NCBI GenBank assembly: GCA_034509755.1
Contig: JAVYJV010000038.1
Location: 1 to 64,000 of the forward strand
DNA length: 64,000 nucleotides
Reading direction: 5' to 3'
Source of the DNA: Anisodus tanguticus
Lineage: Eukaryota > Streptophyta > Magnoliopsida > Solanales > Solanaceae
The notes beneath the pieces are model-generated. The model ran no database searches. It had not been told where the DNA came from and worked only from the letters and a program-made list of their open reading frames with translations. Positions 37,010 through 47,228 of this stretch are shown here, piece after piece. The translations under genes were made by a program, and so were the position numbers. Each line of letters starts with the position of its first letter. The stretch's first letter is position 1.

Positions 37010-38331
37010 TTAAAATTCTAGATAAATATTATTCATTGTTGATAAATTATTACAAATCAAATCAATCTTTGCAATTAAAGGATTAATTTGGAAATTTTCT
37101 TTTGTTTTGATTATAATTTTGTTATTCAAATTAGAAAAAATGTTATTATTTTTAATATCTGAATCTTCATTAGCTATTATTAAAACCAAGTAATTGTAGC
37201 TAATATTTGAAATTATATCATATATTCTATTAAATTCATTAGTGAAAAAAAATAAAAATAAAATGTCTAATTGAAACTCATTAGAATTAGTGTATTCAAC
37301 GTATTCAATATTTGAATCATTTTTCAAAACATAGTTGGTGAAATTACTATTGAATTCATTTATGAAGTTTTTATCATTATTTTTTGATAAAACTAATGTT
37401 CTAAATTTGATTTTTTTTTTAATCATTTTTAATGCACTAAAATAATCTTTTTTGTAAGTTACTTTAAATAAAATATTTGGGTCTCCTGCAATTAACTTTA
37501 TTTTACTGTTTGTGTATTTTTCAACAAGATCTAAACATTCAGTTCCAAATTCTAAATCATCTTCATCAGCCTTTGTGATATAAAAGTGAAAAAAATGTTA
37601 AAAAAACTTTTAATTTTAAAACAAAAATGGTTACCAAACTATAAGCTTTTAAAATTATGCTTAATTTAAAAACTTGTGGCATTTCGCTAGCTTTAAATTT
37701 TGATCGATTTAAAGCATAATTCAAAAATCCATCGTTATCAACATTCAAAACTGTAGATGTCAAATTACAAATTGGACCACATGCCTAAAATTTTTTTCAA
37801 AAAAAAAAAAAAAAAAATTTTAAAACTCATTTAAAAGAATAAATATAATCTTACTCCATATTTGAAACAATTAAACAATAATTTTTGAATTAAATCAGAA
37901 TTAACAATTGGACGAACTGCATCATGAATCAAAACATAGTGGTTTTGTTCAACTAAAAAATTGAAAAAAATAAAATTAAAAAAATCAAAAGTATTTTAAT
38001 TTCAATTAAAATAACCTTCTGAATATTTGGCATCTAAATATTTTAAACAATTGTATATTGATATATGTCTGTATTCTCCACCTTCTATTAATTTTATAGA
38101 AAAAAAATTCAAGCTTTCAATTGACTTTTCAATTAATTTTTGTGATTTTTTATCATAAGCAATTACAATTTCATTTAAATTGTATCTTGATTTTTCAAAA
38201 AAATTAATAAAAGTATCAATTGTATAATTGATTAAAGGTTTTTCATGAATCAATACATATTGTTTAGGTATTGGTGAATTGAATCTTTCACCAAATCCAC
38301 TTGCTGGAATAATTACAGAAAAAGAATACAT
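37010..38331 (-). CDS. CRPPA: CRPPA (ISPD), CDP-ribitol pyrophosphorylase
   Basis: Makes CDP-ribitol from ribitol phosphate and CTP for the ribitol-phosphate units of matriglycan on alpha-dystroglycan; cytosolic. Four exons: 38331-38016, 37952-37855, 37784-37635 and 37570-37010, 374 residues. The nucleotidyltransferase half shows the P-loop-like IIPASGFGERF (residues 6-16), PKQY, and HDAVRP at the start of exon 2. It then has STVLNVDNDGFLNYALNRSK and SEMPQVFKLSIILKAY, which match animal ISPD rather than bacterial IspD. The C-terminal about 180 residues (exon 4) are a second domain, typical of animal CRPPA, rich in Asn/Ile. It is shorter than human (about 451), mainly at the N-terminus. Diverges from SOCS6. 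Confidence 0.93.
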
Positions 38332-39258
38332 TTGAAGAAAAATTTTTTTTTAAGAATAAATATTAAAAAATTGACATTTTAATTCAATTTTGATAACAAT
38401 AGATTATAATTAATTTTGACATCTAAGCGCTAATTTTAAATTAATAATTATAGTTTTATTAGTTAAGAAAAAAATATAAAAAAGTAAATTAAAAGAGTAA
38501 ATTTAAATCAAAAAAGTAAATTTTAATCAAAAAAGTAAATTTTAATCAAAAAAGTAAACTTAAACCAAAAAAGTAAATTATATTCAATAGAAATTGTTTA
38601 TAAAAAGAGTTAAAATTTAAGTAGAAAAATAGAAATAAATTAGAAAATTTTTAGTAAACAAAAAATTAAATTTATTTAGAAAAATTATCTGATTGTTTTT
38701 AAAATTTAAAACAAATATAATTTGATTCCTTTTTTATGCTTTTTGTGATTGATTACCAAAAAACTTAATTAAAATTGAGTTTAAATATCTAATTTTCAAA
38801 TAAAAGATGTTTAAAAGAAAGTTTTTTTTGTAAAATTACTGTGTGTTAGCAAATGAAATTTTTTTGAATTACTAATACTCTTTAACTGGAAGCTGTATTA
38901 AATTTTTAATTAAACACCATAAAGCACAAGTTATTACCGTTGGTTGAGATTAAACAATGTGTCATCTTTTTATTTTATTTTAAATAAATCAAATAAATAA
39001 TGTCGAAGCCATGTTTTTTGTCTTAAGGTTATTTTTCAATTTCATTTAAAAAAATTATTTTTTAATAAGTAATTTACAGTTAGGTATGAAATATAAACAT
39101 TTTTTATTTAATGTCTGTCTAAAAGTAAATTAGACAAATTTGAGTGATCAAAAAATTTAAAAATTGTTTTTATATAAAAAATTATTTTAACTTTTTTATG
39201 AGAAAAGTTTTTTTTAAAGAGCTTTAATTTATTTGAGTTTTTTTCTTAATTATTAAAA
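38332..39258. promoter_or_regulatory. Divergent promoter region, CRPPA / SOCS6
   Basis: 927 bases between divergent start codons. Contains a 5 x 19-base tandem repeat (38491-38585), no open frame of note, and no clear TATA pair. Presumed to hold both promoters. Confidence 0.45.
38491..38585. repeat. Tandem repeat, five copies of a 19-base unit
   Basis: Unit AAAAAAGTAAATTTTAATC repeated head to tail. Copies 2 and 3 are identical; copies 1, 4 and 5 differ at a few bases. It lies about 160-250 bases upstream of the CRPPA start, within the shared promoter interval. Confidence 0.85.
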
Positions 39259-40300
39259 ATGATTTTACCATCTTATATTGAACAGATCAAAGAATATGCT
39301 TTTGGTAGTAAAAAAAAAATTTTTGAAAAAAAAAAAAATAAAAAAAATGAAAAGTTAAATGAGTTTAGTTTTTATGATGCTAATAAAATAAAAAACTACG
39401 TCAAAATTAATCAGAATTCAAATGAGAAAAAATTAAATAGTGATTTTATAGAAGATGGTTTAAAAATAAACAAAAAAGTACTAGCTGAGAAAAATAATTT
39501 AAGTGTTGATAAAATCAACAAGTATCATAATTCTATAAAACATGAGTGCAAAGATTTTAAGGTAAGTTAAAAATAGTTTTTATTGTTGAAAAAATATTTA
39601 TTTATATTGTTAGGTGATTAAGACAAAAATTAATAATTTTCAAGTAAAAACTGAACAAAAATGTATACATCAAATGCATCCAGAATGTTTGAATTTAAGT
39701 AATATAGATGAAGGATGTATAGTTTGTAATGCATTATTAATAGGTTCAAACAACAAAGCAAGTACTTTCCAAAGTAATAAAGAAGAAGATAAAAATTTGA
39801 AAAATTTAATTTATGAACTCAAAAAATTATCTAAAATTGGATGGTATTGGGGCCCTATTAACCGAATCGAAGCTGAAGATAAGTTATTTAATAAACCAAA
39901 TGGAACCTTTCTTATACGAGATTCATTTGACACTAACTTTATCTTGAGTCTAAGTTTCAAAATAGCAGAAGGAGTTTTTCATTCAAGAATTGAATATTCT
40001 AAAGGATTATTCTATTTTTATTTACATCCAAATAAAGCATACAAATCAATACCTAATTTAGTTGATGATTTGATTTTAAGTTCTAAAACTGGAATTTTTT
40101 ATTATGTAAAATCTAAAAAAACAGGTAAAGAAGTTCGTTTTACAATAAAATTAGATAAACCTTTATCTAGATATAGTGAAATAAAATCATTAAAATATTT
40201 GTGTAGATTCACAATAAAAAAGGATTTTAGATATGATTTAATTAAGAATTTACCAATACCAAATACGATAAAAGATTATTTAAAAGAGAATCATTATTGA
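39259..40300 (+). CDS. SOCS6: SOCS6-like suppressor of cytokine signalling (SH2 + SOCS box)
   Basis: Substrate receptor that binds phosphotyrosine through SH2 and recruits a cullin-5/elongin ligase through its SOCS box, damping receptor signalling. Two exons: 39259-39561 and 39614-40300 (intron 52 bases, donor GTAAGT, phase 0), 329 residues. Residues 1-170 are Lys/Asn-rich. The SH2 domain starts at about 177 with GWYWGPINRIEAEDKL and has the phosphotyrosine-binding Arg in GTFLIRDSFD. The SOCS box runs from about 283 (SLKYLCRFTIKK) to the terminal LPIPNTIKDYLKENHY, which resembles the SOCS6/7 ending. The N-terminal region is much shorter than in vertebrate SOCS6 and contains a C-x-H-x2-H-x2-C-x9-C-x2-C cluster (residues 118-139) that I do not know from SOCS proteins. 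SOCS6 versus SOCS7 is not settled by eye. Confidence 0.9.
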
Positions 40301-40468
40301 TAAAGAAATATTTTTATAATTTATTCAAAATTGTTATTTTTTTACATTTTTATGATTTTAATTTGTTAATGACAGTTTAATTATTGAAAACTGAAATAAT
40401 TTGTTTTTAAACTAAAAGGACTTTATTAAAAATAAACAATTTAGGAAATTGTTTTAATTTAAAAATTT

Positions 40469-42379
40469 TTATTGCTTTGTTACAATCAATTCATTTAATC
40501 TTACTAATACACTTTCAATCATATCAATATTAATTAGACTTCTTTTTATTGTATCTATTTCATCTTCTTTACTTAAATTTGTAAACATATTAGAAAGATT
40601 ATCTTTACTATTTTCACACTTTATAGTCAATTCTAAATTTTTTTTAACTGAGTTTTCTTTTGTAGAAATAAGTTTTGACTTTAAACAGTTTCTTGAAAAC
40701 TCAATTTTTTTACGTAATTTTTTGAAAAAATTTTCATCTATTAGTTTAATTTCAGTTAAAATACAAGTTTGATTTGTTTTATCCCAAATTAGTAAAAATC
40801 TAATTAAGTTTAAAAAGCTCATTATAGAGTCTAAATTTTCAATTAAATCTAATTCTGTTTCTTTTAAGTTAAACTGATCTATGATCATTCTTAAAAAATT
40901 TTCTAAATTACTATCAATAAATTCATCATTTGAATTTTTATCTAAAATGAAATCTTTATAAGTTGACATCATATATCCTTTTATACCGGAAAACTGATTA
41001 GGTTCTGCACTTGTTTTGTATATAAAATTATATCTTCCTTTACTATTAAATATTGAAATTAATTTTTTATAAATTTTAAATGCAATACGCCTATGTTTAC
41101 TTAATTCTGAAAATCTTATAATTTTTATTAAAACCTTATCTAATGGATATTCTCTTAAAAAATCTAAAAAATTTTCTTCAATACTATAATCTGGTATTTG
41201 AAACATTAGTTTTTTTATCAAAAATAAACCTTTTTCACAAATATTAGCTTCTGTCCTTTCTAATAAGGCTATACAATATTTGATACTTGATAGAAATATA
41301 AATACTGGACAATAAATGGATGGGTAAACTATTGGTTTTTCATTTAAAATAAACAAAATATATGATAAAACACCAATTGATAAACTAACAATTTCTTCAT
41401 TCATTTTAAAGCTTGTATTATCATCATTTTTACATAATAGTTTTTCTAGTTCATAAATTGTTATTATATTGGGCTCTAAATCTAAAATTAAATTTGATAT
41501 TTTTAAAGCATATGCAACACTATCTTGTTCAAAGTTTTTTTCTCCTGTTAATTCAGATAATAAAACATCTTTAGAACTTGTTATACCAACAAGATTTTCA
41601 TCTGTTGATGTTTTTATTTCATTGTTTTCTTTTTTTTTTTCTTTTTTATTTAAATTCATATACATTAAAGGATGGTATAAACAAAATAATAAAGCTTTTA
41701 TGAGCAAAATTTTACCTTCAACTTGTTTAGATGGTATTAATTCTAAAGAATATAGTTCAACATAATTGAATAAAAAATTTAAATAATCCGGTAATAAAAA
41801 ACCAAATCTTTGTACATTATTTTTTGATAAGTTTTCATCAAGTATATTTTCATCATTCTCCTCATTTATTTCATAAATCGGTTGTGGAATTTTTAATAAA
41901 TTACAATTTAAAATACCAATTACCCATTTTAAATTATTTTCTAATTGATTAGGTATCTTACCTAAAACAATTTTAATAGGAATTAATAAAGCTTTTATAC
42001 AATTATCAAATGATTCTTTATATACTTTTTTATTTTTTGAATCTTCATTTTCATCTGAACTATAATTTGAATCAGAATTAAATGTACCATTTTCTAATTC
42101 AGCTAAAAATGCAACTAATAATTCTTTTGCATCACAACAATTTGCTAGTTTAATAAGTAAGTTTTGACATAATTCAAATGTTTTGAAACGATATTTATTC
42201 AATGAACGTAATCTTTGACAAATTAAAATCATTATATCCCATTTTAATTCAATATCTTGTTCTATTGCATTCCAAAAATTTATATTCAAAAGCTCTTCAA
42301 TTTCATCAAGTTTATGTTTATCTAATAGATATTTAAGTTGTTTTAAAGTTTGATTACAATTTTCTGTATCAAGTTCCAT
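40469..42379 (-). CDS. GLMN: Glomulin-like RBX1-binding cullin-ligase inhibitor
   Basis: Glomulin is an all-helical HEAT-like protein that masks the E2-binding face of RBX1 and so restrains cullin-RING ligases. One uninterrupted frame of 636 residues (human about 594), the only large intronless gene in the window. Assignment rests on scattered but ordered similarity: CDAKELLVAFLAELE (human NPKELLLGLLELIEE), the mid-protein ILFILNEKPIVYPSIYCPVF and IALLERTEANICEKGLFLI (human HIEVFLQRTEESVISKGLEL), SIMSFLNLIRFLLIWD (human IMASLNLLRYLVIKD), and the C-terminal INIDMIESVLVRLNELI (human FTFDLIESVLARVEELI). It is Leu/Ile/Asn-rich with acidic low-complexity inserts at about 105-120 and 180-195. Its stop lies 168 bases from that of SOCS6, a protein whose ligase partner glomulin is known to restrain. 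Confidence 0.87.
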   Translation of the reverse strand: MELDTENCNQTLKQLKYLLDKHKLDEIEELLNINFWNAIEQDIELKWDIMILICQRLRSLNKYRFKTFELCQNLLIKLANCCDAKELLVAFLAELENGTFNSDSNYSSDENEDSKNKKVYKESFDNCIKALLIPIKIVLGKIPNQLENNLKWVIGILNCNLLKIPQPIYEINEENDENILDENLSKNNVQRFGFLLPDYLNFLFNYVELYSLELIPSKQVEGKILLIKALLFCLYHPLMYMNLNKKEKKKENNEIKTSTDENLVGITSSKDVLLSELTGEKNFEQDSVAYALKISNLILDLEPNIITIYELEKLLCKNDDNTSFKMNEEIVSLSIGVLSYILFILNEKPIVYPSIYCPVFIFLSSIKYCIALLERTEANICEKGLFLIKKLMFQIPDYSIEENFLDFLREYPLDKVLIKIIRFSELSKHRRIAFKIYKKLISIFNSKGRYNFIYKTSAEPNQFSGIKGYMMSTYKDFILDKNSNDEFIDSNLENFLRMIIDQFNLKETELDLIENLDSIMSFLNLIRFLLIWDKTNQTCILTEIKLIDENFFKKLRKKIEFSRNCLKSKLISTKENSVKKNLELTIKCENSKDNLSNMFTNLSKEDEIDTIKRSLINIDMIESVLVRLNELIVTKQ

Positions 42380-45300
42380 TTTTAAATAAAATTATTTAAA
42401 AATAAAAAACAATCAACAATTTAAACTTAATAAATTATATATACAAAAATTAAAATAGAAAACGTTTAAAAAGTTTAAATATTTGAATAAATTTTAACAA
42501 AATTAATAAATTAAGTTTGTTTACAAAACTATCTATTGTTTTTAAAACTAGACGCATGTATTTGTTTACTTAAGTATAAATAGTAAAATTTAAAAACTTT
42601 TCGTTAAAATAGACTTATCAGCATGTAAATAAAAACATGTGTTAATCATAGTTTAAGTTTATTCAGAAAATTTTTATGATCTTAATTTATAAATTAAAAT
42701 AATTTTGAAAAACAAAATATAAATTCAATTAAAACTAAGAATTATTTATTTGAATTTTTAATAAAAAAATTAAATATTCTTTTTTAATTCTTAGAAAAAC
42801 TTTATTTTATTTGGCTTTAACTTTTCTATTTAAATCTAATTTTAAAACTTGGCCATTTAAAATTTTTTTTTTCCTTTTAAATTTTTTTTTATTAAGCAGA
42901 CATTAAAACCTTTGGAATAATCAAAGCCGGAATACTCTTAACCGGTTCTGAGTAAAGCGAGTTAAAGTAAAAGTGTTTTTCATTTAGAAAATTTAATAAC
43001 AAAAATTTGTACATAGTTTAACCAGTTTTGTATTCTTTAGATACATAGTGGTAAAAACAAGACTATTTTTTTTTATTTTCAAATAATTATCCTTTCCTAA
43101 CTTTCTCTTTCATTATCGTATTTATTACTCTCTATTCTCTAAAACGCAATACTTGCTTCAAGTATTCCTTTTTTAAGGCCATTTAAGGAGCAATTAGCTA
43201 AAAAAGTTAGCTTTCATTGAGTCGCAAAAAAAAAGAAAATTTTTTTTTTAATTAATTCAATTTTAATCTTTCAATACTCTACATGTTGATTTAGTGATTT
43301 AAAATTTTAATTGTGTAATCTTTTTATTTTATCAAATTTTATAATTTAAATTCAAAATTATTTACCCGCCAAATTTTTATTAAAATAATCTTAAATGTTT
43401 AACATAATTTAAATATTTATGTAATTGAGTTTTTTGAAAAGAAAAATTTTGTTTATTTACAATTTTTGTTGTCTAAATCAACAAGTTTGAAAAAATTTCT
43501 TTTTTTTTTTAGAAAATTTTTATCAATGTGCTTCAATTAATTTAGAAAAAATAGTTCTAATAAAGAATTTTTAGTTATTAAATTTTTATTCTTTTTTTGC
43601 TAAAAAAGTTTATAAGTTTTAAAGAATATCAAAATGCGGTCTTAAACGTCACATATGATTTTTTATTTCCATTTTGTTTAAATATTATCTAAATCAATAC
43701 AATTGAAATTAATTTATTATATTTAAATTTTTGTTAAAAAATATTTCAAAAAGTGTTTATTTGATCTTAATTTATTACAAAGTTTTCATTTATGTTATTA
43801 CTTAAAAGAAGAAAAGTTTAATTGAAATTTTATTGGAAAATATTCATTAAAACTAACGTCTAAAATCATCAATAATCTTAAAAGTAAGTAAAAAATTTTT
43901 CAGCTATTAATTTATATGAAAAAAAGTTTCTTTAAACATCTTTAAATAACTATGTGATTCAAATTTGCTTTTTATAAACAAACGTGTTAAATTCTTTAAA
44001 TTTATTCAAAATACTTATTTTATAATTAAACGATAAAGATTTCAAAGTTGCTTTTGTTTATAAATAAACTTTTCAAAGATGCCGTTATTTCTAGTCAAAA
44101 TTTTCCTTTAGCCATATACTACCTTGGTTTTTATTGAAATTTAAATGAAAAAAAAAGGTAGATGTGACTAATAATTTTATATTTTTAAATTAAGTTATGA
44201 CGATATAATTTATAAACCTAATGATAGTTTCTTCTTTTAATAAGTAAATCTAGTTTATACCATGGTGAGCGGCATTTTATGCTTAACCATTATTGTCCAC
44301 AAAAAATGAGAAAAAATTTTTTTAAGTAATACGACCTGTTGAAAAAGTAAATAATTTTTCAACTATATTGATTAATTTGAGTGCAAAGTTGTCCAAGGTA
44401 ATTTTGTACATAAAAATGAATGAAACAGGCCATGATTTTTAAAAATATAAATTTATAAATTATAAAGTGATCTGTAGCCTTCTGCTTTATTATAAATTAA
44501 ACGATTTTGTGCCTTTTTGATTTGTTTTTTCCTTTTCATTTTTTTTTCTCTTTATGATGGCTTATCATAGATTGTTTTATATGCGTGTGTGTGTGGTTTT
44601 CAATTGGTATTTAATATAAATAGTAGTTAAACTAATTGCTTTGCCTGATTTAAGAAGGCAGTGATTTTTTTTTGAAAAGAATGTCCTAGTATGTATGAAG
44701 CTGATTACGGATTTACCAATCATGTCTGGCCTTGTTGTTATTAGCTTTTCATACTAGATTCAATTTTTTTCCTCTCTTAATAATTTAACTTAACATATGA
44801 AGTTTGAAAAAAAAAATTAAAAAAAATAGTTTTAATTCGACATTTTTCTTATTACTAATAAATTAAATTTTTTTCAAATTTCTCTAAACACAAGAAGTTT
44901 ATTTAAAATTTTTACCTGCTTATTTGAGCTTAATTGTTTAAAAAAGATAAATTGTTTACTAGCTTTTTTAAATTATTTACACCTGTTATAGTAGATAATA
45001 ATTTTATGTATATTTGTGATAATTTTTGTTTTAAATTTTAGATCTTTTTAATTGATATTTAGCTCATTTAGAATTTTTTTAATTGAATTCTTTGACCTGA
45101 TCCTGCATACATGAATTGTAATAATATTTTTTTGATTTTTAAATGTCGCAGTTGCCAATATTTTGGTCTTGCATTTTTATTAAGCGCTCATTTATTTTTT
45201 TGTTGCTTAGCTACACAGTAACACAACTGTGCAAACAAGTGTGAATTTTGATCTATTTTTTTTTACTCTAATCATTAAATATTAGCTAATTAAAATACAA

Positions 45301-46735
45301 TCACTTTTTCCCGGCTTTTTTAACATCTTTTTCCGGCTCCATTAAAAAAATTAATAAAAAGAAACATTTAGAAGGCACACGACACATTTTTAATTAAAAT
45401 TTTAAAATTCAAACTAAAATTTTTGGTTACAAAACTCAGTATGCGCATTTTGATTGGTAAAACACACCAAAAAAAATCTAAATCCAATAACCTCTATTTG
45501 TAATTCAGACCAAACTTTTAACAATTCTTTTTTTTATCATTTTTTATGTATATCAATTTTAAGCAGGTTTATTTTTTTTTAAATAATTTGAACTGTTATT
45601 TGTCTAATGATAATTTTTTATGACAAGAATGGTTTTGACATTTTGTTGGTACAGTCAAATCAAATTATTCAAATTTTAAAGTATTCACATAAAGTTTTAA
45701 AAAAAGTTTTGTATAATTTGTTATTTCAACAAGTTGTCTAAAAATTATTTCATCATTTTTTATTTAAACTTTATATCAGGTCATAATCTAGGCTTGAAAA
45801 GATTCAAAATTTAATATCTTAATTATATAATTGTTCTGAACAAATTTTCTGGTAAATTGACAGCTAATGATTTAATTTTGAAACTTGTTTTACAAATTAG
45901 TTTAAAGCTTTAAACAGCTTAAGACTTATGTATATCGATTTTTATATTTTTTAATAAACAAATGATTAAATAAGTTATTTTGCCGGTGGTATGAGATTTT
46001 TAAAAGACAGCAATGCGCAGTTAAATATACTTTGTTGTCTTCATCTTTTCCCCGTCATCGATTAGACTTAAATTTATGCCGATCGTGGCGCTTCAAGAAC
46101 ACAGTTACAAACAAGCATTTTATTAAATAGTATAATTAAGCCTAAAAATGCAATTTTAGACTGTTGCTTATTCTGATAAGCATAAATTAATTTTTTTATA
46201 TTTCAATAATTCTAAACATTTTTTTTTTTGGTCAATTAAGGTTATAGCTTAATCAGATTAAATCAATAAGCTTGACCAAGTAACCTAGGCAAATTAATTG
46301 CAGTAAAAAAATTTATTAAAAAAAATTTTATAGCTATTTTATTTAATTATTCATTAAGAATAAACTGTTATTTGATTTATTAATTTGTTATAATAAAAAG
46401 TTTCATTGTTATCAATTAGTATAAAAACTTTTTTTCCCTAAAAAATAAAGTTACCTAATTTTAAAAAACATTTAAATTTTTTACAATTAAACTTTATTCT
46501 TGAATAATTTTCATTTTGTTAATTGTAGTTTAAAAAAATTTTTGTTTTTAAGGAGGTGTTTAAAGGCCAATTTTTTTTTTTGAAAATAATTTTAAACATT
46601 GAAACAAGTTAAAGATAAGAAAACTCAAGCTAAAAATTGATTTCATAAATAAAATTTTTTTCAATTTTTTCTTCAAATTTGGCCTTAGATCTAAATAAAA
46701 AAAAAAAATTTAGCTAAAAATATGGCCTGGGTTTT
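42380..46735. other. Intergenic interval with scattered GC-richer islands
   Basis: No coding exon supported. Unlike the 13-22 kb interval, it contains several islands with CG dinucleotides and mixed sequence: about 42895-42970, 43135-43225, 44260-44300, 44690-44760, 45160-45240, 45305-45345 and 45985-46110. These look like candidate regulatory elements or unrecognised noncoding exons for the gene starting at about 46.97 kb or for glomulin. Inference from composition only. Confidence 0.4.
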
Positions 46736-47228
46736 GAAACTAAAAAAAAAAAAAGGAAGAAGTGTGCCAATTGACAGTCGTAGAAAAGGCCGAAAAAAGT
46801 GCGCAGGTGTGACAAAAGATTAGAAAGTGGCCGCACTACGCTGTTTAATACAGCAATATAGCAGAGGATGTGTGTTAAATGAATACAGAGGACTGCTGTT
46901 TGCGTAGTGGTTACCTAACCATTAGCACAGCTATATTTATTTATAAAAATAGCGCTTGCGTGTGAGGTAGGCGCGCGAGTCGGCATTGCTTTGGCATTGC
47001 TGCGGGCCGCCCGATCTCCGTCTCTACATAAGTCGATAGAAAAGAGATACTCTCTAGTTCGCTACTCAAGTTCGTTCATCATTACAGCCGCTGCACTTAG
47101 CTCCACACAAAAAGCACTTCGGCCGTTTCAATCAGCGGATTTCGTTTTGTTCACTGTGCAAAGTTCTCACTTCTCTAGTGACACAGAAACCTCTCAAGCC
47201 AGTTCTTTTAATTTTCTTTGGCTCTAGG
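46736..47228 (+). promoter_or_regulatory. GC-rich promoter and leader, probably of the Cys4 zinc-finger gene
   Basis: A sharp island of near-balanced base composition, the richest in the window. TATAAAAA occurs at 46942-46949, followed about 25-35 bases later by GCGCGCGAGTCGGCATTG, a plausible start region. The following 250 bases (to TCTTTGGCTCTAG at about 47228) read like a 5' leader. An open frame here (46991-47227) starts at TTG, not ATG, and shows no similarity, so I read it as untranslated. The next coding exon on this strand is at 50160. Confidence 0.55.

Noticed and set aside
46991..47227. 79-codon open frame in the GC-rich island
   Set aside because: Begins with TTG rather than ATG, shows no domain or similarity, and lies just downstream of a TATA box, where a 5' leader is expected.
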